DNA of 64,000 nt from Nostoc sp. UCD121 (GCF_014222285.1 NZ_JACKZS010000009.1:19893-83892), one strand, 5' to 3'; shown: positions 48,881-58,872, counted from the first letter of the stretch. Notes: a model not told the origin generated them from the sequence alone. A program made the numbers and translations.

Positions 48881-50245
48881 ATGAGTACAACACGCAAGTT
48901 TCGTTTAGGTGCATTCGTTCAAGCCACCGGTCATCATGTATCCTCTTGGCGACACCCCGATGCACAAGCAGATGCTGGATTGAATTTCGAGCATTACAAG
49001 GAAATTACCCAGACTGCTCAACGCGGCTTGTTTGATGCAGTTTTTCTCGCAGATAGTCCAGGAGTCTGGGGTGGCTCTCCAGAAACTCAGTATCGCAACG
49101 GTAAAATCGCCCATTTCGAGCCGGTCACTCTTTTCTCGGCCTTGTCCTCCGTTACCCAAAATATCGGTTTCATTTCCACCGCCTCGACCACTTATGAAGA
49201 ACCCTACACCTTGGCGCGGAAGTTTGCCTCTTTGGACTACTTGAGTAACGGCCGCGCAGGCTGGAATGTAGTCACCACAGGCAATGAGAACGCCGCCCGT
49301 AATTTCGGGCTTGAGCATCACCCGGAACATAGCCAGCGTTATGAACGCGCCGAAGAATTTGTGGAAGTAGTGAAAGGACTGTGGGATAGCTGGGAAGATG
49401 ATGCTTTTATCCGCGACAAAGAATCTGGTGTCTATTTCGATCCTGATAAACTGCATACACTCAACCATAAGGGCAAATATTTCTCTGTAAAAGGCCCTTT
49501 GAACGTTGGTCGTCCGCCCCAAGGCTACCCTGTGATTGTTCAGGCTGGAGCCTCGGAATCGGGACGCGACTTAGCTGCACGCACTGCCGAAGTGATTTTC
49601 ACCGCTAATCAAACCCTAGCTGATGCCCAAGAATTTTATGCTAATGTGAAAGGGAGATTAGCACAATATGGGCGATCGCCAGACGATCTAAAAATTATGC
49701 CTGGTGCTTTCCCAATCATTGGCCGTACTGAAGCAGAAGCTCAAGAGAAGTACGAATTCCTGCAATCGCTGATTCATCCCGATGTCGCCTGGGGAATTTT
49801 AAAGAACTATTACAAAGGTGTGGATCTGTCGAAATATTCTTTAGATGATGTGGCTCCCGAACTGCCCAGCGACACCAACACTAACAAGAGTCGTCTCAAA
49901 CTAGTCAGAGATTTAGCAACTCGTGGCACTCTCACATTGCGTCAGTTGTATCTCTCTCTTGCCACCGCACGAGGACATCGCACCATCCTTGGTACTCCCG
50001 AAACCATTGCCGATCAATTAGAAGAATGGTTCAACAACGGTGCAGCAGACGGCTTTAATATCATGCCGCCAATTCTCCCCACAGGATTGGATGAATTCGT
50101 TAACTTAGTCGTTCCCATCTTGCAAAAACGCGGATTGTTCCGTACAGAATACGAGGCTAGTACCTTGCGTGAAAACCTGGGATTGCGTCGTCCGGTCAAT
50201 CGTTTTGCTACAAAACAAGTAGACAAGAACCTTGTGTTGGCGTAA
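48881..50245 (+). CDS. FMN-dependent monooxygenase (NtaA/SnaA/DszA family), copy 1
   Basis: Bacterial luciferase-like (LLM) oxygenase using FMNH2 from a separate reductase, 454 residues. Family marks are LGAFVQATGHHVSSWRHPDA near the start, FDAVFLADSPG near 51, the TYEEPYTLARKFASLDYLS region near 103, NVVTTGNENAARNFGLE near 129, and QAGASESGRDLAARTAEVIF near 220. Substrates in the family are nitrilotriacetate, dibenzothiophene sulfone, dimethylsulfide and alkanesulfonates. The neighbours point to an organosulfur or similar xenobiotic substrate. It ends KQVDKNLVLA, a tail shared with the next two proteins. Confidence 0.92.
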   Translation: MSTTRKFRLGAFVQATGHHVSSWRHPDAQADAGLNFEHYKEITQTAQRGLFDAVFLADSPGVWGGSPETQYRNGKIAHFEPVTLFSALSSVTQNIGFISTASTTYEEPYTLARKFASLDYLSNGRAGWNVVTTGNENAARNFGLEHHPEHSQRYERAEEFVEVVKGLWDSWEDDAFIRDKESGVYFDPDKLHTLNHKGKYFSVKGPLNVGRPPQGYPVIVQAGASESGRDLAARTAEVIFTANQTLADAQEFYANVKGRLAQYGRSPDDLKIMPGAFPIIGRTEAEAQEKYEFLQSLIHPDVAWGILKNYYKGVDLSKYSLDDVAPELPSDTNTNKSRLKLVRDLATRGTLTLRQLYLSLATARGHRTILGTPETIADQLEEWFNNGAADGFNIMPPILPTGLDEFVNLVVPILQKRGLFRTEYEASTLRENLGLRRPVNRFATKQVDKNLVLA

Positions 50246-50360
50246 ATGACTTTTAATATCTGCACTGTGCTTAAGCAGACATAAAAAATCATTAGACATA
50301 CACAAATCAGCGATCGCAAAGGTAAAGCTACCGCTAACGCAATATTAAGAAAAAAAGCTT

Positions 50361-51728
50361 ATGACTACAACACGCAAACTTCGTTTAGGTGCATTCATCC
50401 AAGCTACAGGTCATCACATATCAGCTTGGCGGCATCCCGATTCTCAAGCAGATGCGGGGCTAAATTTCGAGCATTACAAAGAAATAACCCAGACTGCCGA
50501 ACGCGGCTTGTTCGATGCGGTTTTCCTTGCCGATAGCCCTAGCCTACAAGACAACGGTGAACCGGAGGTGCTGAAGCGCAACGGTAAATTAGCAAAGTTT
50601 GAGCCAGTGACGCTATTTTCTGCACTTGCACCATTAACCAAGCATATTGGCTTTGTTGCTACCGCTTCCACCACTTATGAAGAACCTTATACTCTGGCTC
50701 GGAAGTTTGCCTCCCTAGACTATCTGAGTAACGGCCGGGCGGCGTGGAATGTAGTCACCACAGGTAATGAGAATGCCGCCGGTAATTTCGGACTTGAGCA
50801 TCACCCGGAACATAGCCAGCGTTATGAACGCGCCGAAGAGTTTGTGGAAGTGGTGAAAGGACTGTGGGATAGCTGGGAAGATGATGCTTTCATCCGCGAC
50901 AAAGAATCTGGTGTCTATTTCGATCCAGATAAACTGCATACACTCAACTACAAAGGCAAACATTTTTCTGTCCAAGGCCCTTTAAACGTTGGTCGTCCGC
51001 CTCAAGGTTATCCAGTGATTGTGCAAGCTGGTGCTTCAGAAGTCGGTCGGGAACTGGCGGCACAGACTGCTGAAGTTATTTTTACTGCCAACCAAACTCT
51101 GGAAGATGGGCAAGAATTTTATGCCGATGTGAAAGGACGATTGGCTAAATATGGTCGCCAACCAGACGATTTGAAAATCATGCCGGGTGTATTCCCGGTG
51201 ATTGGCCGCACTGAAGAAGAAGCCCAAGAAAAATATGAATTCCTGCAATCGCTAATTCATCCCGATGTGGCATGGAGCTTACTCAAAACACGTTATAAGG
51301 GCATCGATTTATCTGGCTATTCACTCGACGATCTTGCACCACCCTTACCCAGCGATACCAACGGTGGTAAGAGCCGCCTCAAGTTGTTGACGGATCTCGT
51401 AAATCGCGGCAACCTAACGCTACGCCAGTTGTATCTCTCTGTCGCTACCGCGCGGGGACATCGCACCATAGTTGGTACGCCGGAATCGATCGCTGACCAG
51501 TTAGAAGAATGGTTCAGTAACGGTGCGGCAGACGGCTTTAATATCATGCCGCCAATTCTCCCCACAGGGTTAGACGACTTCGTTAATCTAGTTATCCCCA
51601 TCTTGCAAAAACGCGGACTTTTCCGTACTGAATACGAGGGCAATACTTTGCGTGAAAACCTCGGATTACGTCGTCCAGGTAACGGTTTTGCTGCCAAACA
51701 AGTGGACAAGAACCTGGTAGTAGCCTAA
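50361..51728 (+). CDS. FMN-dependent monooxygenase (NtaA/SnaA/DszA family), copy 2
   Basis: A 455-residue paralogue of the preceding gene, with high identity over most of its length. The differences cluster around residues 55-75 (DSPSLQDNGEPEVLKRNG instead of DSPGVWGGSPETQYRNG), a loop likely to shape substrate choice. DNA is almost identical at about 50715-50945 versus 49235-49465, which suggests gene conversion. It ends KQVDKNLVVA. Same strand, 115 bp after copy 1; the two leaders also look alike (AAAAAAGCTTATGA versus AAAAAACTTATGA). Confidence 0.92.
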   Translation: MTTTRKLRLGAFIQATGHHISAWRHPDSQADAGLNFEHYKEITQTAERGLFDAVFLADSPSLQDNGEPEVLKRNGKLAKFEPVTLFSALAPLTKHIGFVATASTTYEEPYTLARKFASLDYLSNGRAAWNVVTTGNENAAGNFGLEHHPEHSQRYERAEEFVEVVKGLWDSWEDDAFIRDKESGVYFDPDKLHTLNYKGKHFSVQGPLNVGRPPQGYPVIVQAGASEVGRELAAQTAEVIFTANQTLEDGQEFYADVKGRLAKYGRQPDDLKIMPGVFPVIGRTEEEAQEKYEFLQSLIHPDVAWSLLKTRYKGIDLSGYSLDDLAPPLPSDTNGGKSRLKLLTDLVNRGNLTLRQLYLSVATARGHRTIVGTPESIADQLEEWFSNGAADGFNIMPPILPTGLDDFVNLVIPILQKRGLFRTEYEGNTLRENLGLRRPGNGFAAKQVDKNLVVA

Positions 51729-51937
51729 ATAAATTTTTCACAGATGCTTATGCCATACCTTTTAAATTGCACCTTCTGTAGGTCGCCGCCTACAGAATTT
51801 GAAAATTGTAGAGAGCAAACGCGATTGTGGAAAGAAAGACGCGATGAATCGCCGTCTCTACAAAAAATGTATGTGTCAATAGCAGCATGGGATGCTGAAA
51901 AAACCTGTAATTTTTGTGCCGTAGGCAAGGAAAAAAC

Positions 51938-53476
51938 ATGACTGAATATAGCCGATTAAAGACCTCACGCTCTGCCGCAATCAGAGCAACCCTTGATTAT
52001 CCGGTAATCGATACCGATGTTCATACCAATGATTTCACGCCAGCTTTTGAGGATTACATCGCTAAGTACGGCGGCGTGAAACTCGTAGATGAGTTACGCA
52101 AAACAGAAGCTTCCCGTCTTAACTCCAAGAGCAATGGTAAAGACTGGTATCAACAAACTCCTGAAGAACGTCAATACAACCGCACAATTCGCTCCCCTTG
52201 GTGGGCGAGAGTTACCAAAAATACACTGGATCTCGCTACTTACACCCTCCCCGGACTTCTTTATGAGCGTCAGGCGGAGCAAGGATCGGACTATTCGGTG
52301 CTGTTTCCGAATAATGTCCTAGCGCCAGCTGGAGCCAGTGCAGAGAATCGCCAAGCACTGCAACGCGCGGTTAATCACTATCATGCTGATATTTATCGGA
52401 AATATAGCGATCGCCTGACACCGGTTGCTGGTATTCCTTTAACTACTCCCCAAGAAGGGATTGAGGAGCTAGAGTTTGCAGTAAAAACACTTGGCTTAAA
52501 AGTGATTAATATCACTGGCGGAGTAAAACGGCCGATTAAAGCGATCGCTGATAAATATCCAGCCGATAAATTCCCCGAAATTGCCAAGTATGCTTCTTAT
52601 ATAGACTTCTACGGACTAGATAGTGAATACGACTACGATCCCTTCTGGGCCAAAGTCGTAGAACTAGGCGTACCCGTCACCACCCATTACGGTAGCCAGG
52701 GTTGGACTGGACGCTCCTCCATCAGTAATTACATGAACAACCATATCGGTCACTTCGCCGATGGTTCAGAAGCTTTTGCTAAGGCGTTGTTCTTCGGTGG
52801 TGTTACCAAGCGTTTTCCACAGTTGCGTGTAGCGATGCTCGAAGGTGGTGCAGATTGGGGCGCTCGTGTCTACATTCATTTGGTAGATCGGTTCTTGAAG
52901 CGCAATATCAAGGCACTGGAAAACTACAATCCAGCATTGACAAATGCTGATGAGCTATTTGAAATATTTGAACGCTACGGTGCAGAAGTTACTCAAGGGC
53001 ATTCCCTTGATAAAGATGAATTGACCAAGACTGTACTGGGAGCTTCATTTAGCCGTCATAGCCGTGCGCCAATTGGTAGCGAATTGGACGATTTTGCAGC
53101 AGCAGGTATTGAAACAATTGAAGACATCCGCGATCGCTGGGTGAACACTTTCTTCTTTGGTTCCGAGTCAGACGATCGCACAATTGCTACGGCATTCAAC
53201 GACAAAGCCAATCCTTTGGGAGCCAAGATCAACGCCATCTATTCCTCCGATGTTGGTCATTGGGATGTACCAGACTTGACTTCCCCACTAGCTGAAAGCT
53301 GGGATTTGGTTCAAGAAGGCGTTATTTCCGAAGCCGACTTTAAATCCTATGTATTCGCTAATCCCTACAAGTTTTACACCCAAGCTAACCCCGATTTCTT
53401 CAAGGGTACTGCGATCGAATCCAAGGTAAGTAACACCGAATTTAAACAAGTGGACAAGAGCCTGGTGGTGGCGTAA
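51938..53476 (+). CDS. Amidohydrolase-2 family metal-dependent hydrolase
   Basis: TIM-barrel hydrolase or decarboxylase-type protein of 512 residues from ATG 51938 (AAGGA nine bases upstream). The frame stays open back to 51914, but that start is less likely. The first metal motif is IDTDVHTND near residue 26, where the usual second His of HxH is Asn. Further candidates are the His in VTTHYGSQGW near 240 and the SSDVGHWD segment near 450 with the conserved Asp. The protein ends KQVDKSLVVA, like the two monooxygenases. It is the third gene of the cluster; it may cleave the monooxygenase product. Confidence 0.82.
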   Translation: MTEYSRLKTSRSAAIRATLDYPVIDTDVHTNDFTPAFEDYIAKYGGVKLVDELRKTEASRLNSKSNGKDWYQQTPEERQYNRTIRSPWWARVTKNTLDLATYTLPGLLYERQAEQGSDYSVLFPNNVLAPAGASAENRQALQRAVNHYHADIYRKYSDRLTPVAGIPLTTPQEGIEELEFAVKTLGLKVINITGGVKRPIKAIADKYPADKFPEIAKYASYIDFYGLDSEYDYDPFWAKVVELGVPVTTHYGSQGWTGRSSISNYMNNHIGHFADGSEAFAKALFFGGVTKRFPQLRVAMLEGGADWGARVYIHLVDRFLKRNIKALENYNPALTNADELFEIFERYGAEVTQGHSLDKDELTKTVLGASFSRHSRAPIGSELDDFAAAGIETIEDIRDRWVNTFFFGSESDDRTIATAFNDKANPLGAKINAIYSSDVGHWDVPDLTSPLAESWDLVQEGVISEADFKSYVFANPYKFYTQANPDFFKGTAIESKVSNTEFKQVDKSLVVA

Positions 53477-53519
53477 AAGCCGAGATGAGGGCATGGGGGA
53501 GATGAAGGAAAAATAATCA

Positions 53520-53575
53520 ATACCCCATGCCCACTTGCCCTGAGCGAAGCCGAAGGGATGCCCAAATAAATTAGG
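53520..53575. repeat. Dispersed repeat CCCTGAGCGAAGCCGAAGGG
   Basis: Imperfect palindrome common in cyanobacterial intergenic DNA, located between the amidohydrolase and hydrolase genes. It does not interrupt either frame. Confidence 0.5.
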
Positions 53576-53585
53576 AGTCACAACC

Positions 53586-54248
53586 ATGTCCGTTGAACAA
53601 CGCTCTCACAATGGTTCCTTGCCTTCTTATCTTTTCTCACCTGTTTCTGATAATGCCAAGCAACCTGCACCCTTAGTACTGTTTTTGCATGGAGGACGCG
53701 ATCGCGGGACGGATCTAAATGTACTACTTAAATGGGGTCTACCTCGTTTCGTAGATTTATCCGACTCATTACCTTATGTCTTCGCCGCACCCCAGATTCC
53801 AGAAGAACAGACTTGGGCAGATCGAGCAGATGATGTGCTGGCTTTACTTGATGAACTGATTGCTTCCCAGCCTATCGATCCAGCGCGGGTAATATTGGCT
53901 GGTTTCAGCTTAGGATCGGCGGGAATCTGGCATATCGCTGCTTTGCATCCCGATCGCTTCGCAGGTCTAGTACCTGTATCTGGACGTGTACCCAAAACAT
54001 TAGAAGAAAGCCAACTAGCTGCACTCAAAGACATTCCCGTTCAGATATTCCAAGGTGGACAAGACAAAAATCTGCCAATTGAGGATACAGAGCATTTTGT
54101 TGAGCGCTTACGCAAAGTAGGCGGGAAAGTTGATTTGACAGTGCTGCCGGAAGGCGATCATTTCATTGCAGATGAAGTATACAGCGATCCGAAGTTACAA
54201 CACTGGCTAGTTTCCCTGAGCCGTCGCAACACTGCTTTAGTTGTCTGA
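53586..54248 (+). CDS. Alpha/beta hydrolase (carboxylesterase/phospholipase-like)
   Basis: Serine hydrolase of 220 residues. It has an oxyanion region, VLFLHGGRDRGTDLNVLLKWG, near 32. The nucleophile elbow is AGFSLGSAG near 108-115, the acid residue probably in GGQDKNLPIE near 157, and the His in EGDHFIADEV near 193. AGGAG precedes the ATG. The C-terminus is NTALVV, which only vaguely resembles the tail of the three preceding proteins. It is likely to hydrolyse an ester or lactone in the same pathway. Confidence 0.87.
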   Translation: MSVEQRSHNGSLPSYLFSPVSDNAKQPAPLVLFLHGGRDRGTDLNVLLKWGLPRFVDLSDSLPYVFAAPQIPEEQTWADRADDVLALLDELIASQPIDPARVILAGFSLGSAGIWHIAALHPDRFAGLVPVSGRVPKTLEESQLAALKDIPVQIFQGGQDKNLPIEDTEHFVERLRKVGGKVDLTVLPEGDHFIADEVYSDPKLQHWLVSLSRRNTALVV

Positions 54249-54405
54249 GGCACAAAACCCCAAAAGTCAGCGCTCAGAGACTGGGGACTGAGATAGAAAA
54301 GAAGATTTTTCTCAATCCCCATGACTGACAAAGAAAAGGATACAAGCCCCTAAATTTATTTATGGGAATTATTAATTTTGAATTTTGAATTCGGAGCGAA
54401 GCGAC

Positions 54406-55404
54406 GTGACCTTACCAACTACTAATCTCGGTAAAACTGGATTGACTGTTTCGCGCCTCTGTCTCGGCACGATGACCTTTGGATTGCAGACTGATGAAGA
54501 AACTTCCAGAGATATCCTCGACACCGCAGCCGATGGCGGTATTAACTTTTTGGATACAGCCGATGTTTATCCCCTTGGTGGCGGACTTGCCACTGCTGGG
54601 CGCACCGAAGAAATTGTTGGGCGCTGGCTCAAAGGCAAACGCGAACATTTTATCTTAGCTACCAAGTGCGTCGGCCGGGTTGGTACTGCACCTTGGGATC
54701 AGGGTGCTTCGCGCAAACATATTTTGGATGCGATCGATGCTTCCCTACGACGTTTGGGAACCGACTATATCGACCTATACCAATTGCACTCCGACGATGC
54801 TTCCACCCCCCTCGATGAAACCCTGGAAGCGTTGGACGCGATAGTTCGTGCTGGCAAAGTTCGCTACATCGGGGTTTCCAACTTCTTAGCCTACCGACTC
54901 GCCCGCGCCTTGGGCCGTGCCGAGACGCGCAATTTAACCAAGTTCATCTCAATTCAGCCCCGCTACAACCTGTTGTTCCGCGAAATTGAGCGAGAACTAT
55001 TGCCCCTAGCCAAAGAAGAAGGATTGGGTGTAATTTCCTACAATCCCTTGGCAGGTGGTCTGCTCACAGGGAAACATATTCTCGCTCAAGGCCCCACCTC
55101 CAGTACACGTTTTACGTTAGGCGCTGCCGCAGAACGTTATCAAGAACGCTATTGGCACGATCGCGAATTCAATACTGTCGAAGAATTACGCACAGTCGCA
55201 GATATCGCCGGATTGTCTCTCACCACCCTAGCAGTAGCTTGGGTTTTGTCTAATCCCATTATCACTGCCCCCATCATCGGTGCTAGCCGTCCACAACAAC
55301 TTGCTGACAACCTCAAAGCAGTAGAACTAAAACTCGACGACAGTTTAAAACAAAAGTTAGACGATTTAACCGCTGAATACCGTAGGGGAGATTCTCTACG
55401 TTAG
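54406..55404 (+). CDS. Aldo/keto reductase
   Basis: NADPH-dependent TIM-barrel oxidoreductase of 332 residues from GTG 54406 (GGAG nine bases upstream). A TTG at 54385 would add seven residues. Motifs: LCLGTMTFG near 20, FLDTADVYPLGGGLA (Asp/Tyr of the tetrad) near 50, Lys in LATKCVGR near 85, and His in YQLHSDD near 126. The NADPH-binding end GVISYNPLAGGLLTG lies near 212. It probably reduces an aldehyde or keto product of the cluster. Confidence 0.93.
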   Translation: MTLPTTNLGKTGLTVSRLCLGTMTFGLQTDEETSRDILDTAADGGINFLDTADVYPLGGGLATAGRTEEIVGRWLKGKREHFILATKCVGRVGTAPWDQGASRKHILDAIDASLRRLGTDYIDLYQLHSDDASTPLDETLEALDAIVRAGKVRYIGVSNFLAYRLARALGRAETRNLTKFISIQPRYNLLFREIERELLPLAKEEGLGVISYNPLAGGLLTGKHILAQGPTSSTRFTLGAAAERYQERYWHDREFNTVEELRTVADIAGLSLTTLAVAWVLSNPIITAPIIGASRPQQLADNLKAVELKLDDSLKQKLDDLTAEYRRGDSLR

Positions 55405-55449
55405 AGATTAAAAGAGTAAGGACATGGCGAATAATCAACACAATATCAA

Positions 55450-55487
55450 ATGCCAAATGACAAATGCCAAATGACAAATGACAAATC
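55450..55487. repeat. Heptamer repeat overlapping a gene start
   Basis: ATGCCAAATGACAA units repeat and provide several in-frame or near-frame ATG codons ahead of the binding-protein gene. This makes its start uncertain. Confidence 0.7.
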
Positions 55488-55498
55488 AGAAATACCTC

Positions 55499-56569
55499 AT
55501 GGATAAAATAGCTAGGATTAAACGCCGTCGTTTTCTCAATTTTGCTACTTCAGGGCTATGTGGCTTTTCTATGGCATATCTATTAGGAAGTTGTAGCGAT
55601 CAAAGCGAACAGTCTTCTTTGATAAATACTACTAATGCCAGCGAAACTTCCCTTGGGATAAAAACGAAAGTTCTTCGTATGGGATATCAGAGTGCGGGCG
55701 ATCTTTTCAGAAATCGGAAAGTTTTAGAGAAACGCTTGGAGCCTCTGGGGATAAAGGTAGAATGGGCGCAATTTGTCCAAGGGCCACAACTCATGGAAGG
55801 GATGGCTGCAAAAAAAGTTGACGTGGGATCTGTGGGGGAAACACCACCAATTTTTGCACAAGTGGCTGGTTCAGAACTTGTTTATGTAGTCGGTACACAA
55901 AGAAACCGAAGGACAGGGACAAGTAGCGTTATTGCCGTTCCGCCGGAGTCTCCCCTTCAGAAGTTTGAGGATATCAAGGGCCAAGAAGTTTACTTTCAAA
56001 AAGGCTCGGCATCGCATTACTTTATTATCAGAGCGTTACAATCTATCGGCTTGACTCTCAAAGATATTAAAATCAGAAGTCTTCCCACAATCGAGGCACG
56101 GGCTGCTTTCCTCGAAGGTAAAATTCCCGTTTGGATGACAGGAGATCCCCACTATGCGATCGCCCAAAAGATGGGTCGAATTCGAGTCCTCAAAGATTCT
56201 GTTGGGCTAGATTCTCCTGGTGCTTACTATATTGCTGACAGAAAGTTTGCCGAAGAAAATCTTGGTTTGCTAAAAATTATCATTGAGGAGCTTAATAAGC
56301 TCGATAAGTGGGCAGAAGCAAATCGAGGCGAAGTTGCCAAATTGATGATCTCTGAACAAAAGCTCGATCCAGATGTGGTAGAAATAGCGATGTCTCGTCG
56401 CACTTTTGTAGGACGTAGAGGACTTAGCCCGGCGCTGATAAAGGAACAACAACGTGTGGCAGATTTATTTTTTGATGAGGGTGTAATCCCAAAGAAAATA
56501 AATATTCAAGATGCGTTACTCCCGCCTGATATCTATGCTGCAATCACTCCGCCAGAAATTATGATATAG
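55499..56569 (+). CDS. SsuA/NrtA-type ABC substrate-binding lipoprotein, copy 1
   Basis: Extracytoplasmic binding protein for sulfonates, nitrate or similar anions, 356 residues from ATG 55499. The ATG at 55478 lies in a tandem repeat. The N-terminus carries a twin-Arg-like RRRFLNF and a lipobox LLGSC (about residue 32), so it is a lipoprotein. The mature fold has MGYQSAGDLFRNRK near 57 and VGSVGETPPIFAQVAGS near 106. The family motif normally W-V-T-W-D-P-Y is here VWMTGDPHY near 210, losing a Trp of the binding site. No permease or ATPase gene adjoins it. Confidence 0.9.
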   Translation: MDKIARIKRRRFLNFATSGLCGFSMAYLLGSCSDQSEQSSLINTTNASETSLGIKTKVLRMGYQSAGDLFRNRKVLEKRLEPLGIKVEWAQFVQGPQLMEGMAAKKVDVGSVGETPPIFAQVAGSELVYVVGTQRNRRTGTSSVIAVPPESPLQKFEDIKGQEVYFQKGSASHYFIIRALQSIGLTLKDIKIRSLPTIEARAAFLEGKIPVWMTGDPHYAIAQKMGRIRVLKDSVGLDSPGAYYIADRKFAEENLGLLKIIIEELNKLDKWAEANRGEVAKLMISEQKLDPDVVEIAMSRRTFVGRRGLSPALIKEQQRVADLFFDEGVIPKKINIQDALLPPDIYAAITPPEIMI

Positions 56570-56923
56570 CGATGTACAGCAGAGAACAAGCTTGAAAGTC
56601 TTTTGGGAATTTCCTCTTTTATTTATGTCCTACTTTATTTGTTAACTGCTATAAGTCTTGCAAAAAGATACACATCAAGCTTGTAATTTGCATAATCTTG
56701 GATGGGCAAAATCTCCGTCCATAAAAAAGTTTTTCTTCTCGGTAATGTGCAAATTCAATGTCCAAAAGTTTATTAATTAAACGAGTAAGTAAGTCAGCTA
56801 CAACCAAACAGCAAAAGTTTTTAAACAGTGCTGCCAGAAGTCCCTAATACCACCGGACGGCTTATATAGTCGTCCATTTTTATCTTGCAGAACAGCCAAA
56901 ATGATGCTAGTGGATCGACTTTT
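56570..56923. other. 354-bp intergenic region
   Basis: AT-rich, with the small imperfect palindrome GGACGGCTTATATAGTCGTCC (about 56854-56874) close to the ABC exporter start. It may serve as operator or leader hairpin. Nothing else recognised. Confidence 0.4.
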
Positions 56924-58804
56924 ATGACGAAAAAGACCAGACAATTCAAATCTTTTCAACGTGCTGCTGATGCACCAAACCTGCCATCAACTCCATTCAG
57001 GTTCATTTTATATTTTGTTAATCAGTTTCGTTGGTGGTATGTGTTGATGGTGAGCCTGGAGATGGTACACGCAACCTGTGGCATTATGTTGCCTTATGCC
57101 ATTGGTGAGATCATCCGGGGTGTGACGAAATCAACGGGCGACAGCCAGCCCATTTTTGATGCCATGAGGCAACCCCTGATGCTGTTCATCGCGTTGAGTG
57201 TGGGTGAAGTGGTATTCGGGCGAGCGGCTGGACTCTTGCAAACTATCCTCCATCCAATCCACCGACAGCATATTGTGCGATCGCTATATGCCTACTTACA
57301 ATACCATTCGCATCGCTACATGAGCAGCAGTTTTTCTGGGGCATTGGCACATCGAATTAGCGAAACTTCTCTGGGTGTTACTCAGACGATGCAAATGTTG
57401 ATTACTGAATTTATGCCAGTAATTGTTGTGTATACTGTCGCCACCATGTTACTGTATCGCGCCTATCCTCCCCTGGCTGCACTCGTGGGCGTGTGGGCAG
57501 TTCTTTTCATCAGTATTTCGTTCTGGCTGGCAACTCGCTGCCGAATTTACTCTCGGAAAGCCGCAGCCGCCAGAAGTGAGACAACTGGCATCATCGTAGA
57601 TACAGTAACAAATCTCACCAGTAGCCGATTGTTTGCTCGTTTGGGTTTTGAACGAGGCTATTTGAATGAGCAATTAAGCCGCGAACTCAAACACGTGAGA
57701 AAGTCCAACTGGTATTCGGAGCGAATTCGCTGGTTTCAGTTCATCTCGGCAGCCATTCTGAAAATCAGCACCCTGTATTACTCGCTCTCTCTCTGGAGTC
57801 AAGGGAAGATCGCTACTGCTGATTTCGTCGTCGCAACCAGCCTGTCGCTGTTGATTATCAGTGAAGCCCGGAATTTGAGCCGCCGCTTTCTGGAATTTTT
57901 TGAACATATCGGCAATGTCGCCAATGGTGTCTTTACCATCGTTCAACCCCACGAGTTGGTTGATCGCGATCGCGCGATCGCACACCCAATTACCCAAGGT
58001 AAGATTGAGTTTCGCCGGGTGAATTTCAATTACTCTGACGAAAAGAAAGTTTTCAACAACCTTTCTGTCACCATCCAAGCGGGACAGCGTGTCGGATTGG
58101 TAGGCTTCTCTGGTTCTGGAAAATCCAGCTTTGTCAATCTAATTCTGCGTTTATTCGACCCCCAATCTGGACAGATTATTATTGATGGGGTCGATATTCG
58201 AGACATGACTCAGGATGCCCTACACGCACAAATCAGCTTGATTCCCCAAGATCCATCTCTGTTCCATCGCACTTTGCTAGAAAATATTCGTTATGGACGC
58301 TTAGATGCAACCGATGAGGAAGTGTTCGAGGCGGCGCGAAAGGCTAATGCTCATGATTTCATTATTCAAAGTCAGGATGGTTATAATTCTCTGGTGGGCG
58401 AACGTGGTGTCAAGTTATCTGGAGGGCAGAGACAACGGATTGCGATCGCACGGGTAATTCTCAAAGATGCGCCGATCCTAATTTTGGATGAAGCCACCTC
58501 TAGCCTCGATTCAATTACCGAAAAAGCGATCCAAGATACCCTCGACTTAGCCATGAATGGGAAAACGGTCATTGTGGTGGCTCATCGACTATCTACCATC
58601 GTCCATCTAGACCGGATTTTGGTGTTCGACAAAGGTCGCATTATTGAAGATGGTTCCCACGCTAAACTACTGGCACTTGGCGGTGCTTATCACAGGTTAT
58701 GGAAAATGCAAGCAGGTGGATTTCTCCCGGAAAATCTCGGCGAAGAACGCATACATGAGGTTCGCAGTGGCACAGATAACGTTCAAAATGGAATGATCGC
58801 TTGA
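56924..58804 (+). CDS. ABC exporter, fused membrane and ATPase domains (ABCB type)
   Basis: A 626-residue half-transporter from ATG 56924. A TTG at 56885 could add 13 residues. The membrane domain covers about 20-340 with six helices. The ATPase covers about 370-600, with Walker A VGFSGSGKSS near 404 and Q-loop SLIPQDPSLFHRT near 444. The signature LSGGQRQRIAIA is near 506, Walker B ILILDEATSSLDS near 526 and the switch His in VVAHRL near 560. It is an exporter architecture, so it cannot be the missing partner of the binding proteins. It may expel a toxic product or lipid; substrate unknown. Confidence 0.92.
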   Translation: MTKKTRQFKSFQRAADAPNLPSTPFRFILYFVNQFRWWYVLMVSLEMVHATCGIMLPYAIGEIIRGVTKSTGDSQPIFDAMRQPLMLFIALSVGEVVFGRAAGLLQTILHPIHRQHIVRSLYAYLQYHSHRYMSSSFSGALAHRISETSLGVTQTMQMLITEFMPVIVVYTVATMLLYRAYPPLAALVGVWAVLFISISFWLATRCRIYSRKAAAARSETTGIIVDTVTNLTSSRLFARLGFERGYLNEQLSRELKHVRKSNWYSERIRWFQFISAAILKISTLYYSLSLWSQGKIATADFVVATSLSLLIISEARNLSRRFLEFFEHIGNVANGVFTIVQPHELVDRDRAIAHPITQGKIEFRRVNFNYSDEKKVFNNLSVTIQAGQRVGLVGFSGSGKSSFVNLILRLFDPQSGQIIIDGVDIRDMTQDALHAQISLIPQDPSLFHRTLLENIRYGRLDATDEEVFEAARKANAHDFIIQSQDGYNSLVGERGVKLSGGQRQRIAIARVILKDAPILILDEATSSLDSITEKAIQDTLDLAMNGKTVIVVAHRLSTIVHLDRILVFDKGRIIEDGSHAKLLALGGAYHRLWKMQAGGFLPENLGEERIHEVRSGTDNVQNGMIA

Positions 58805-58872
58805 CATTTGCCGCTACTTGAGGTTTTATCGCAGATTTACAGCAGTTTTCATGTATTTGAACCACACCCGTC

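Noticed and set aside
56924..58804. Permease/ATPase partner for the SsuA-like proteins
   Set aside because: Domain order and motifs are those of an ABCB exporter, not an importer.
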